From contig JALHQN010000006.1 of NCBI GenBank assembly GCA_022841915.1, forward strand, positions 124,001 through 188,000: a stretch of 64,000 nucleotides of DNA. Direction: 5' to 3'. The stretch's first letter is position 1, and each line of letters begins with the position of its first letter. The stretch comes from Burkholderiales bacterium. Lineage in GTDB: Bacteria > Pseudomonadota > Gammaproteobacteria > Burkholderiales > WYBJ01. The position numbers and the translations under genes are program-made. The notes below the pieces were generated by a model, which had not been told where the DNA came from, made no database searches, and saw nothing but the letters and a program-made list of their open reading frames with translations. Positions 27,862-37,257 of this stretch are shown in pieces.

Positions 27862-29211
27862 ATGAGCTCAGAGCAAGCAGCTACGCGCATCTTGGCGCGC
27901 TATGTCGTCGAGTCGCGCTACGAGGACATTCCGCAGACGATGCGGCACGAGGCCAAGCGCGCTCTCCTCAACTGGTTGGGTTGCGCCGTCGGCACGGCGC
28001 ATCACGAAACGATCGATCGCGCGCTGGCGGCCGTCGCCCCCTTCGCCGGATCGCCTCAAGCGGCCCTTCTCGGTCGCAGCGAACGGCTGGACATTCTCAA
28101 CGCCGCGTTTCTGAACGGCATGAGTTCGCACGTGCTGGACTTCGACGACACCCACGAGAAAGCCGTGCACCCGAGCGCGCCGGTCTATCCGGCGCTGCTT
28201 GCCCTCGGCGAGTGGCGCGCAATGCGCGGGGTCGACGTTCTTCATGCCTTCGTTCTGGGCGTCGAAGTCGAGTGCCGGGTGGCGCTTTCGGTCTTCCCCG
28301 AACACTACGATCGGGGATGGCACATCACGGGGACTGCCGGCGTCTTCGGAGCAGCCGCGGCGACCGGCAAACTGCTCGGATTGAGCGAACAGCAGATGAC
28401 TTGGGCACTCGGCATCGCCGCGACTCAGTCGTCCGGCCTGCGCGAGATGTTCGGGACGATGTGCAAAAGCTTCCATCCGGGACAGGCAGCGCGCAACGGC
28501 ATGTCGGCCGCATTGCTGGCGGCACGCGACTTCACCAGCTCCGATCAGGGTATCGAAGGCCCGCGTGGCTTCGCGCATGTCATGTCCACGCGGTTCGATC
28601 CCGACATCATTACCCGGGATCTCGGCCGCCGCTTCGAACTCGCATCCAACATGTACAAGCCCTATCCGTGCGGCCTGGTCGTGCATGCGGTCATCGACGG
28701 CTGCCTAGAGTTGCGGCAAATCCACGGCATCCGGTTCGCAGACGTCGAGCGCGTCGAGCTCAGAGTCAATCCCATGGTGCTCGAGCTGACTGGCAAGCTC
28801 ACACCCAGGAACGGGCTCGAGGGCAAGTTCAGCGTCTATCATGCAGCGGCGGTCGCCTTGGTGCGAGGCATGGCCGGCGAGGCGCAGTACAGCGACGAGG
28901 TCGTCTGCGATCCCGAAGTGGTCGCGGTTCGTGAGCGCGTCCACGCCACGTCCGATGCGAGTGTCACCAGCTATCTGGAAGCCTACGTGAAGATCGTGAT
29001 GCGGGACGGCAAGGTGCTCGAGCGCCACGTGCCTCACGCCCTCGGCACCCTTGCGCGACCGATGAGCGATGCCGACCTGGAAGCGAAATTCCGTGCCTTG
29101 GTTGAGCCGGTTTTGTCCCCGGCGCGAACCGGGGAGCTGATCGCGCACTGCTGGGAGTTCGATCAGCTCTCCGATGTCGGCGTGCTTGGGCGAGCCGCCA
29201 CTGCCGCCTGA
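27862..29211 (+). CDS. MmgE/PrpD family protein
   Basis: 449 residues. Family features are RALLNWLGCAVGTAHHE, NGMSSHVLDFDDTHEKAVHPSAPVYPALLA, TMCKSFHPGQAARNGMSAALLA and MYKPYPCGLVVHAVIDG. The ATG at 27862 is chosen because the homologous region starts there. It is convergent with the Bug gene at 29257 and head-to-tail with a second MmgE/PrpD gene beyond it. The actual substrate is unknown. Confidence 0.9.
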   Translation: MSSEQAATRILARYVVESRYEDIPQTMRHEAKRALLNWLGCAVGTAHHETIDRALAAVAPFAGSPQAALLGRSERLDILNAAFLNGMSSHVLDFDDTHEKAVHPSAPVYPALLALGEWRAMRGVDVLHAFVLGVEVECRVALSVFPEHYDRGWHITGTAGVFGAAAATGKLLGLSEQQMTWALGIAATQSSGLREMFGTMCKSFHPGQAARNGMSAALLAARDFTSSDQGIEGPRGFAHVMSTRFDPDIITRDLGRRFELASNMYKPYPCGLVVHAVIDGCLELRQIHGIRFADVERVELRVNPMVLELTGKLTPRNGLEGKFSVYHAAAVALVRGMAGEAQYSDEVVCDPEVVAVRERVHATSDASVTSYLEAYVKIVMRDGKVLERHVPHALGTLARPMSDADLEAKFRALVEPVLSPARTGELIAHCWEFDQLSDVGVLGRAATAA

Positions 29212-29256
29212 TGCCGGCGGCCGCGATCCGCCGCCGCGGCTTGCGCGACGTCTCGT

Positions 29257-30231
29257 CTATTGCAGCGGCAGATTCGCCGCTTTGACTGCCTTGCTCCAGC
29301 GCGCGAGTTCGGTCTTGATGTAGGCCGAGAACTCTTCCGGGGTGCTCGTGACCGGCTCCCCGCCTGCGTTTCTGATCTGGGTGGCGACCTTCGGATTGGA
29401 CACCGCCTTCACCGTCTCCGCATGCAGCTTGGCGATCACCTCCCTGGGAGTTCCCGCTGGCGCGAGCAAGCCGTACCAGGCGCTGACTTCGACCCCGGGA
29501 AGGGTCTCCGCCACCGTCGGCAGATCCGGCAAGGCAGGCGAGCGCTTGTTGCTTGCGATGGCGATCAGCCGCAGGCGTCCGGCTTTGGCGAGAGGCACGA
29601 CCGTGGGTCCCGTGCCGAACATGAACGAGACTTCGCCACCCAGGATGGCGCTGGCCGCGGGCCCGCCGCCTTTGTAGGCGACGTGCAACATTTCAACGTT
29701 CGCGCTTTGCTGCAGCAACTCGCCGGCCAGATGCGGCAGCCCGAAGGTTCCTGACGAGGAGTACACGATCTGACCGGGTCGCGCCTTGGCCAAGGCGACG
29801 AGTTCGCCGACCGACTTCACGGGCAACGAAGGATGCACGGCGAGAATGTACTCGGACGATGCGACCAAGCTGATCGGCGCCAGATCGCGAACCGGATCGT
29901 ACGGCAGCTTCTTGTAGGTATTCGGATGAATGACGATGGCCGCCGCTGCGCTTAGCAGAACGGTATAGCCGTCGGGGGGCGATTTCGTGACGATCTCCGT
30001 GCCGATCCGGCCTCCAGCGCCGGCACGATTCTCGAACACGACCTGCTGGCCCAAGCTCTGCGACAGGGCGAGCGCCAGGATGCGGCCGTTGGTGTCGATG
30101 CCGCCGCCAGGCGACGAAGGACCGATCATCCGAATCGGCTTGCTGGGATAGGCTTGTTGTGCCCACGACGAGCACGGTGCCAGCAAAGCCAGCGCCGCGC
30201 CCAAAGATAACGATCGTTTGAATGTACTCAT
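29257..30231 (-). CDS. Bug/TctC-family receptor
   Basis: Periplasmic receptor of 324 residues with a signal peptide ending SSWAQQ. Signatures seen are YPSKPIRMIGPSSPGGGIDTNGR, VFENRAGAGGRIGTEIV, PPDGYTVLL and HVAYKGGGPAASAILGG. The gene is placed between two MmgE/PrpD genes on the opposite strand, divergent from the one at 30492. This supports a role in supplying their substrate. Confidence 0.92.
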   Translation of the reverse strand: MSTFKRSLSLGAALALLAPCSSWAQQAYPSKPIRMIGPSSPGGGIDTNGRILALALSQSLGQQVVFENRAGAGGRIGTEIVTKSPPDGYTVLLSAAAAIVIHPNTYKKLPYDPVRDLAPISLVASSEYILAVHPSLPVKSVGELVALAKARPGQIVYSSSGTFGLPHLAGELLQQSANVEMLHVAYKGGGPAASAILGGEVSFMFGTGPTVVPLAKAGRLRLIAIASNKRSPALPDLPTVAETLPGVEVSAWYGLLAPAGTPREVIAKLHAETVKAVSNPKVATQIRNAGGEPVTSTPEEFSAYIKTELARWSKAVKAANLPLQ

Positions 30232-30491
30232 GTCTCCCCCGAGTGGTGTTTGGATGCCGCCGTGGTGTGGACGCTAGCACACCGCGGGCGACCGGAGCAA
30301 TGCGGTGCAGGCGCGGCGCTTATGCGGACAAGGGCATCGCCTAGGGGCATGCGGCCAGTCGTCGGGCCGATCGCTGGCGACGACGTCCTACCGTCGTGAA
30401 CCCGGTACACTGACCCGGTCGGTGCCCTGGCAGCACGCACGCCATCGACATGCACGAGGTTGCACCAAGCCAATCCAGAGGAGGCTCCACG

Positions 30492-31874
30492 ATGAGCGAC
30501 GACACCCTGCGGCGGTTGACCAGCTACGCCGCCAATCTCGATTTCGACGATCTTCCACCGGCAACGGTGCATCAGGTGAAGCGCCTGATGCTCGATTCGA
30601 TGGGCTGCGCCATCGGCGCCTTCACGAGCGAGCCTGCCAAGGCGGCCCGCGATCTCGCCGCCTGCGTCACCGGCACGGTGACTGCGACCGTCATCGGCAC
30701 TCGTGACATGACCACGCCCGATCTCGCCGCGTTCGCCAACGGCACCATGGTGCGTTATCTCGATTTCAACGATGCCTACGGCGGCAAGGACACATCGCAT
30801 CCGACCGACAATTTCCCCATCGTGCTTGCGGCGGCGGAAGCCTACGCAGCCTCAGGGCGAGAGTTCATTGCCGCAGCGGTGCTGGCGTACGAAGTCCAGA
30901 CCGCGCTCTCCGACACCTATCGCATGCGAGACGGAGGGCCTTGGGATCAGGCTTCCTACGCCACCGTCTCGGCCCCGCTCGGCGTGGCGAAAGTGATGGG
31001 TTTGGGAGAAGAACAGTTGGCCAACGCCTTGCGCCTGAGCGTGGTGCAAGGGCTGCATCTGGCCCAGGCGCGTCGCGGAAACATCTCGCACATCAAGGCG
31101 AGCACGGTGGCCAACGCCGGACGTAACGCCATCTTCGCCGCGATGATGGCCGAGCGCGGATTCACCGGGCCGCCGGAAGCGATGGAGGGCGAAGCAGGCT
31201 TCTTCGCCGCCCTCGCCCGCAAGCAGCTCACGCTCGAACCGCTCACCGGCGAGGATGGCCACCAGCGCGACTTTCGCATCATGAGTTCGCGCATCAAGCG
31301 CTATCCCTCCGGATTCTTTTCGCAGACGGCGATCGAAGCCGCACTGGCATGCCGCACCGAGCTCGGGATCGAGAGCGCACGCCAGGTGAAGTCGGTCGAG
31401 ATCCGTACCTTCCAGAACACGATCAACGCGATGGCCGGCGACCCGACGCGCTGGCGCCCGCAAAGCCGGGAGACCGCCGATCATTCGGTGCCCTTCGTCA
31501 TCGCGATGGCGCTCGAGCATGGGCGCGTGGAGGCCTCCCAGTTCGTCGACGACGTGCTGCAGGATCCGCGCGTGCATGCGACGATGGACAAGGTCAAGGT
31601 GAGTCTGGATCCCGAGTGCGAAGCGGCTTGGCCGGATGCCATCCTGAACATCGTCACGGTAACGACCGACGACGGTCGTTCTCACACCGCGCGGGTACCC
31701 TACCATCTCGGCCACTTCAAGCGACCGATGAGCGATGCGGACCTGGAAGAGAAATTCCGGACGCTCTGCCGAGGGATGCTGACCCGCGAGCAGCAGGACG
31801 CTGCGATCTCGGCCACCTGGCAGCTCGACGAAGTGGACGACTTGAGCGATTACCTCGCGCTATTCGTCGTCTGA
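30492..31874 (+). CDS. MmgE/PrpD family protein
   Basis: 460 residues. The ATG at 30492 follows GAGGAGG. Features are LMLDSMGCAIGAFTSEP, NGTMVRYLDFNDAYGGKDTSHPTDNFPIVLA, RGNISHIKASTVANAGRNAIFAAMMA and IKRYPSGFFSQTAIEAA. The sequence differs clearly from the other three copies in the window, so these are distinct enzymes rather than recent duplicates. It is convergent with the amidase gene. Confidence 0.9.
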   Translation: MSDDTLRRLTSYAANLDFDDLPPATVHQVKRLMLDSMGCAIGAFTSEPAKAARDLAACVTGTVTATVIGTRDMTTPDLAAFANGTMVRYLDFNDAYGGKDTSHPTDNFPIVLAAAEAYAASGREFIAAAVLAYEVQTALSDTYRMRDGGPWDQASYATVSAPLGVAKVMGLGEEQLANALRLSVVQGLHLAQARRGNISHIKASTVANAGRNAIFAAMMAERGFTGPPEAMEGEAGFFAALARKQLTLEPLTGEDGHQRDFRIMSSRIKRYPSGFFSQTAIEAALACRTELGIESARQVKSVEIRTFQNTINAMAGDPTRWRPQSRETADHSVPFVIAMALEHGRVEASQFVDDVLQDPRVHATMDKVKVSLDPECEAAWPDAILNIVTVTTDDGRSHTARVPYHLGHFKRPMSDADLEEKFRTLCRGMLTREQQDAAISATWQLDEVDDLSDYLALFVV

Positions 31875-31942
31875 TCGCCGCGGGTGAGCGGTGCGTTCAA
31901 GCCCCGCTCACCGTTGCGTCGTCCCGCCCGACTCGATCTGCC

Positions 31943-33292
31943 TCAGGCAAGCGATGCGGTCATCCAGCGCGCAAGGGCGCAAAGATCGCCATCCTTGCCT
32001 TCGTGACCGATGATCTGCGCGCCGAAGGGCATGCCGTCGGCATGCAGCAGCGGCAAGCTGAAGGCCGGCAGCTGCAGGAAGCTCGCGAACAGCAGATAGG
32101 TGCGGCTGCCCGTGTACGCGTGACCGAGCGGCGCAGGCCCTGACGAGGACAAGGTGACGATCGCATCGAAGCCCTCCATCGTGCGTCGCGTGCGCTCCTT
32201 CGCTTGGACCTTCTCGGCAAGCAGTTCCGCGTAGTAGGCAGGGGTGAAATCGCGGGCGCTCAGGATCCGTTCGCGCTGGCGCTTTTCCAGCAGATCGGGG
32301 TACTTCGCGTAGTACTGCTGATAGGGCCACAGCATTTCGTAGGCCGTGATGTCCACCGAACGGTCCACCAGCTTGGCGAAGAAATCGTCTTCCAGCGACG
32401 CATAGTCTGCATGCTCGGTGCGTGTTACCAGTTGCACGCCTGCTTTGCGCAACCGCTCGAGCAAGCCCTCGAACGACGCGCGTGATTGCGCGTCGAGCTC
32501 GTTGTCCCAGGCGGGGGTGTATTGCACGAGGAGCCTGCCCGGCTTGCGCGCCGCAGGCAGCGACTCGCCGGCGCCGTTCAGACCCGGCGACCCGGGGCTG
32601 CCCGCGACGGAGGATATGCGATGCGCGGTCGTCCACAAGTCTTCCAGGCTGCCGGCGATCAAGCCAAGATGATCGTGGCTCAAGGAAATCGGATGCACGC
32701 CCTGCATGGTGAGTGCGCCATGCGTGGGCTTGAATCCGAAGGTGCCGCAGTAGCCCGCGGGGCGAATCACCGATCCTTGCGTCTGGGTGCCGAGCGCGAC
32801 CGGCACCATGCCGGCGCCGACCGACGCGGCCGAACCGCTCGAGGAGCCACCGGGCGTGCGTCGGGTATCCAGAGGATTGCGCGTCTCGTTGGTCTCGCCG
32901 CCGGCGAATGCGGTGGTGACGGTCTTGCCCACCACGATCGCGCCGCCGGTGCGCAAGGCATGAACACAGGCGGCATCCCAGCGCGGTTGCCAGTCTTTGT
33001 AGATCGGATTGCCCATTTGCGTGGGCAAGTCGAAGGTGTCCATGATGTCTTTCACGCCGAGCGGCATGCCATCGACGGCCGAGAGCGGCTTGCCGTCCCG
33101 GTAGCGCTTGACGGACTCGTCCGCGGCCTTGCGCGCGCTTTCCAGGCCGAGCGTCACGAACGCACGGACCTCTGGGTCACGGGCCGCGATCGTTTCGAGG
33201 CAGCGTTCGAGGTAGGCGCGTGGATCGTCCTTGCCCGTCAGGAAGGCCGAGCGAGCGAGGAAGAAATCGAGAGCATGGGGGCTACGGTGCAT
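31943..33292 (-). CDS. amidase signature family enzyme
   Basis: Cytosolic amide hydrolase of 449 residues. The Ser-cisSer-Lys triad is visible: Lys in PLGVKDIMDT, and the glycine/serine-rich stretch RRTPGGSSSGSAASVGAGMVPVALGTQTQGS supplies the two serines. The start MHRSPHALDF at 33292 fits the family. The Bug gene at 33316-34269 lies only 23 bases upstream on the same strand, so a receptor-plus-amidase pair is likely, importing and then hydrolysing an amide. Confidence 0.92.
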   Translation of the reverse strand: MHRSPHALDFFLARSAFLTGKDDPRAYLERCLETIAARDPEVRAFVTLGLESARKAADESVKRYRDGKPLSAVDGMPLGVKDIMDTFDLPTQMGNPIYKDWQPRWDAACVHALRTGGAIVVGKTVTTAFAGGETNETRNPLDTRRTPGGSSSGSAASVGAGMVPVALGTQTQGSVIRPAGYCGTFGFKPTHGALTMQGVHPISLSHDHLGLIAGSLEDLWTTAHRISSVAGSPGSPGLNGAGESLPAARKPGRLLVQYTPAWDNELDAQSRASFEGLLERLRKAGVQLVTRTEHADYASLEDDFFAKLVDRSVDITAYEMLWPYQQYYAKYPDLLEKRQRERILSARDFTPAYYAELLAEKVQAKERTRRTMEGFDAIVTLSSSGPAPLGHAYTGSRTYLLFASFLQLPAFSLPLLHADGMPFGAQIIGHEGKDGDLCALARWMTASLA

Positions 33293-33315
33293 GATGATGT
33301 CTTTCGATGTCTGGA

Positions 33316-34269
33316 TCAGTTGGCGGTGATCTTGGCGGCAGCGACGACGCGCGCCCATTTTTTGATTTCCGCCTTGATGTAGGCGTCGCTCGCGGCCAGG
33401 CTCTCTGCTACGGGCTCGAGGCCGATGGACGCCAACTTCTTGGCGACATCTGGCGAGTGCAGCGTGCTGGCGACCGCTTGATTGAGTCTCTCCATCACAG
33501 GGCGCGGGGTCGCCGAGGGTGCGAGCAGCGCATACCACACGTCGACCGCGTACCCTGGAACCGACTCGCCGATGGTCGGCAGCTCCGGCCAGCTCATGGC
33601 GCGCTTGGTGCCGGCCGTGGCCAGGACTCGCAATCGACCCGCATCCACCAAATGCCGTGCGGACAGGATGCTGGTGAACATCATCGAGACGCGTCCCGCG
33701 AGCACGTCGCCCAATCCTGGGGCCGTCCCCTTGTAGGGTACGTGGGTCATGTCGACACCGGCGAGCAGCTTCAGATTCTCCGTCGCGAGATGCGAGGGGC
33801 TCGCGTTGCCGGACGATGCGTAGTTGATCTCGCCCGGGCGCTTGCGCGCGATGTCGATCAGGTCAGGGATGGTCTTCGCGGGCAGCGAGGGATGCGATAC
33901 GAGAATGTTGGGCGAGTTCACCATGATCGTCACGGGCGTGAGATCTCGCTCGGGGTTGTACGGCAGGTTTTTGTGCGAACTGGGCAGGACGGAATGCCCG
34001 ATCGAAGTCGCAACCAGGATGTGTCCGTCCGGCGGCGCCTTGGCGACGAAGTCGCTCGCCGGCGCGCCACCGCCTCCGGGGCGATTCTCGACCACGCCCG
34101 GCTGCCCTAGCCGCTCCTGCAGGCCTTGCGCGACGATACGCGCGCTGGTGTCGACACCGCCGCCGGCCGTGGCGGCGGCGACGATCCGGATCGGCTTGAC
34201 CGGAAAGGTCTGTGCCGAGGCGAGGCCGGGCATCAACAAAGCCAGGCATAACGTCGAAAGATGTCGCAT
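33316..34269 (-). CDS. Bug/TctC-family receptor, paired with the amidase
   Basis: Periplasmic receptor of 317 residues. The start at 34269 follows AGGAGCGAG; the frame open to 34362 has no ribosome site. The signal peptide ends MPGLASAQ. Signatures seen are FPVKPIRIVAAATAGGGVDTSAR, VVENRPGGGGAPASDFV, PPDGHILVA and HVPYKGTAPGLGDVLAG. It probably precedes the amidase in one transcript. Confidence 0.92.
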   Translation of the reverse strand: MRHLSTLCLALLMPGLASAQTFPVKPIRIVAAATAGGGVDTSARIVAQGLQERLGQPGVVENRPGGGGAPASDFVAKAPPDGHILVATSIGHSVLPSSHKNLPYNPERDLTPVTIMVNSPNILVSHPSLPAKTIPDLIDIARKRPGEINYASSGNASPSHLATENLKLLAGVDMTHVPYKGTAPGLGDVLAGRVSMMFTSILSARHLVDAGRLRVLATAGTKRAMSWPELPTIGESVPGYAVDVWYALLAPSATPRPVMERLNQAVASTLHSPDVAKKLASIGLEPVAESLAASDAYIKAEIKKWARVVAAAKITAN

Positions 34270-34657
34270 GGAACTCGCTCCTGAGAAAACGGCAAGCAAA
34301 AAAGATAGCACGCGCACTCGCGCGCAACACGGCCGCACCATCGCAGTCCATGCTCGCACCAATCCGGCTCAATCGGAAATCTCGGATCCTCTCGCATGCG
34401 GTGTCGTCGTGACCGATCACTGACCGAAGGAGATCCCTTGGGGCTTGACGCAGCCTATGCCTGGCCTGGTCAGCGGCTGCCCCGTGTGTCCTCGGACGGG
34501 ACAACAGCCTTGCGCCCAAGTCGACGGGTACAAGGCTGATGTCCAGCGCGCTGGGCCGGCTGCGATCATCAGGGCTCGGAGCAGCCTGCTCGCCCTCACG
34601 ACGAGCCTGCGGGCTTGCCCGGACGCCACGCGGCGGCACCGGGCCTCGAGGGCTGCC
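34270..34657. other. intergenic, no gene recognised
   Basis: 388 bases between two Bug genes on the minus strand. No frame with plausible codon use, no terminator-like hairpin with a T-run, and no repeat shared with other gaps is visible. Confidence 0.45.
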
Positions 34658-35641
34658 CTAGGACTTGATCTTGATGTTCGCGGCCCGGATGACCTTTTCG
34701 TACTTGCCCATCTCGGTCTTGATGTAGGCAGCAAAAGCCTCCGGCCCGTTGACGAATGGATCCACCCCTTGCACGCCGAGCTTTTCCTTGAAGTCCGCGG
34801 AGGCCTGGATCTTCGCGATCTCGGCGGCCAGCTTGTCGATCACGGCCTTGGGCGTCTTCACTGGCGCCAGCAGCCCGAACCAGTTTCGTACGCTGTAACC
34901 TTCGATGCCGGCTTCGGCGAAGGTCGGGACATCCGGGAGGATCGACAGACGACTGTCGCCGCCTATGCCCAGCGCCCGGATCTTGCCGGACTTGATGTGC
35001 GGCAAGACCGTGATCGAATTGTTGAAGGCCAATTGCACCTGGCCGCCGATCAGGTCGATCATGCCCGGTCCCCCGCCCTTGTAGGGAATGGCTTGCAGCT
35101 TCACACCGGCCAGCACGTTGAACATCTCCAAAGCCAGATGCTGAATTCCCCCGGTATTCGAAACGGCGCCGTTGAGCTGCCCCGGTTTCGCCTTCGCCAG
35201 CGCGATGAACTCCTTCATGTTGTTCGCGGGAACGCCCGAATTGACGACCAGGATGTAACTCGTGCTCACGAGGGTTGCGACGGGCGGGAGCTCGAGAAAC
35301 GCCTTGTACTGCGGATGCGGGTGGAGCAAGGGATTGATCGAGTGCGCGGCTGTCACGAACAACAGCGTGTGCCCATCGGGCGTCGAGCGCTGCGCGGCCT
35401 CGCCGGCCACGATGTTGTTGCCGCCCGGACGGTTGTCGATGATGACTTGTTGCCCCCAGCTCGTCGTGAGCTTTTCTCCGACGAGTCGCGCGACGGCGCT
35501 GGTACTGCCGCCCGGCGCGTTCGGCACGATGATCCGCATCGGCTTGCTCGGGAAGCTTTCCTGGGCCGACACCGGATTGGCCGCGCAGGCGAGTACACCG
35601 GCCGACACGAGACATTTCACCAAGGTGGAAGATTTGCGCAT
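34658..35641 (-). CDS. Bug/TctC-family receptor
   Basis: Periplasmic receptor of 327 residues. The start at 35641 follows AGAGGAA. The signal peptide contains VKCLVSAGVLACAANPVSAQ. Signatures seen are FPSKPMRIIVPNAPGGSTSAVAR, IIDNRPGGNNIVAGEAA, TPDGHTLLF and AIPYKGGGPGMIDLIGG. It is separated by 348 gene-free bases from the SDR gene upstream on the same strand. Confidence 0.92.
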   Translation of the reverse strand: MRKSSTLVKCLVSAGVLACAANPVSAQESFPSKPMRIIVPNAPGGSTSAVARLVGEKLTTSWGQQVIIDNRPGGNNIVAGEAAQRSTPDGHTLLFVTAAHSINPLLHPHPQYKAFLELPPVATLVSTSYILVVNSGVPANNMKEFIALAKAKPGQLNGAVSNTGGIQHLALEMFNVLAGVKLQAIPYKGGGPGMIDLIGGQVQLAFNNSITVLPHIKSGKIRALGIGGDSRLSILPDVPTFAEAGIEGYSVRNWFGLLAPVKTPKAVIDKLAAEIAKIQASADFKEKLGVQGVDPFVNGPEAFAAYIKTEMGKYEKVIRAANIKIKS

Positions 35642-35989
35642 GGATTCCTCTGTTGTGGATGCGAGCCGTCCGCCCGGCGGGCGGCGTTCGAGTCGGCGCC
35701 CTTCTTTTTCTCTGGGTGGGGTGGCCGAGCTTGCGATTATCGCGTATCGCTGGGAAATCGGCACTCGCCGGGCCGGACGTACGCGGTGGCGTGGGTCGGC
35801 CCAGGCTGGGTTCCGTTTCCCGCACGAGGGGCACGTCCGTGCAGGGCTGCATCGATCGCCGCGCCGACTGCCGTGAAGTCAGTACGCGACGCGTAGCCTC
35901 GAGCACTCGATCGGAGGGCAGGTATGCCGGCCTGGCTGGCGCTCTCTTGCATGGGGGCATCCGCCGCTCGCAGACGAGGCGCCTGATGG
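35642..35989. other. intergenic, no gene recognised
   Basis: 348 bases between the Bug gene and the SDR gene, both on the minus strand. No coding frame or structured RNA is supportable. Confidence 0.45.
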
Positions 35990-36739
35990 CTACATGTAGC
36001 TGCCGCCGTTGACGCTGATCGTCTGACCCGTGATGAAGCCTGCTTGCTCCGAGACGAGAAAGACGCACGCGTTCGCGATGTCCGCTCCGCTGCCCAGGCG
36101 ACGCAGCGGCGCTTCCTGCGCCCTTTGCATGCGCCGTGCGATTCCGGAACCGTCCGATCGCGGGGTGTCGATGATGCCGGGCGAGACCGCGTTGACGGTG
36201 ATGCCGTGCGGCCCAAGTTCCGATGCTGCACCCTTGACGAAGGCCATGATGCCGCCCTTGGCGGTGACCACGTGTGCACGTTCGGCGTCCCCCGTCTGTC
36301 CGGATATGCCTGCCATGAACACGAGCCGGCCGCGCTTGGCTCGGATCATGTGCGGGGCCACCGCCTTGGTGAGATGGAAGGCGCCGTCGAGATTGACGCG
36401 CACGATACTCGTCCATAGTTCGGGCGTCATGTCGACGATGGACGCGGCGCCGCGCCCGCTGGCACAGTGGATCATGATGTCGATGCGGCCGAACGCCTCC
36501 AAGGTTCGCTCGACCAGCGCTTGCACTTGGCCGAAGTCGGTCAGATCGGCGGAAATTCCTGCCGCACGCACACCCCGCGCGCATAAATCGTCGACGTTGG
36601 CGTCCAGCGTTGTCTGATTGCGTCCGCCGGTGAGCATGAGGGTGGCCCCACGTGCGCCGAGCACTTGGGCGATCGAGATCCCCAGTCCAGGATTGCGGGA
36701 TGCCCCAGTGATGAGGGCGACCTGTCCCATGAGTTCCAT
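35990..36739 (-). CDS. atypical short-chain dehydrogenase/reductase (SDR)
   Basis: 249 residues. The start MELMGQVALITGASRNPGLG at 36739 follows GGAGGA. The cofactor loop TGASRNPGLG and the later VNAVSPGIIDT and GQTISVNGGSYM are classical SDR. The active site is not: the stretch GRLVFMAGISGQTG lacks the serine and AHVVTAKGG has Val in place of the tyrosine of Y-x3-K, keeping only the lysine. It may still bind NAD(P) but act by a different mechanism, or be a non-catalytic paralogue. Confidence 0.85.
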   Translation of the reverse strand: MELMGQVALITGASRNPGLGISIAQVLGARGATLMLTGGRNQTTLDANVDDLCARGVRAAGISADLTDFGQVQALVERTLEAFGRIDIMIHCASGRGAASIVDMTPELWTSIVRVNLDGAFHLTKAVAPHMIRAKRGRLVFMAGISGQTGDAERAHVVTAKGGIMAFVKGAASELGPHGITVNAVSPGIIDTPRSDGSGIARRMQRAQEAPLRRLGSGADIANACVFLVSEQAGFITGQTISVNGGSYM

Positions 36740-37257
36740 ATGTCCTCCATTGACGTGACTTCGACCGAGCAGCATCGGGGCTGCCAGCACAAGGGGACGT
36801 CCATTCGGTGCGCTTTCTCAAGCTCAGCCCGTGGCCTGCGCCCTGTGTCCTCGAGGCTCTCCCATCTTGATCACGATTGCAATCCTTCGTCGAAGAATGC
36901 CGCGTCCTCCCGTGCCCGGTTCGGGTTTCGCACGCAATTGGGGCGTCGGCGCGGACGCGTGCACCGACTTGATCCGCGACGGCTCACCGGCCTCGGCGCC
37001 GTGCCTGCGGCCGACGAGCGTTACGCCCCTCAGCCGCTCGGGTGTCCTCGACGCAAGGAGATGCGCGACATCGATCTCCGCGACCACATGGCACATTCTC
37101 TGCTCGATGCGGGCGGACGCTTGCGACTGCACGGTCGTGATCACGATCACCGCGAATGCCGGGAATTGCCCTCCAGGGGCGCCCTGCGAGGCGATCGGGC
37201 GCACCGGCGAAGCGACAGCGATAACGCGGACGACGCGAACGAACAAAGGCACAGACC
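36740..37257. other. divergent intergenic region, no gene recognised
   Basis: 518 bases between the SDR gene and a Bug gene pointing away from each other. Long frames exist on both strands because of the high GC, but their translations look random. A regulator gene would be expected at such a place and is absent. Confidence 0.45.
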
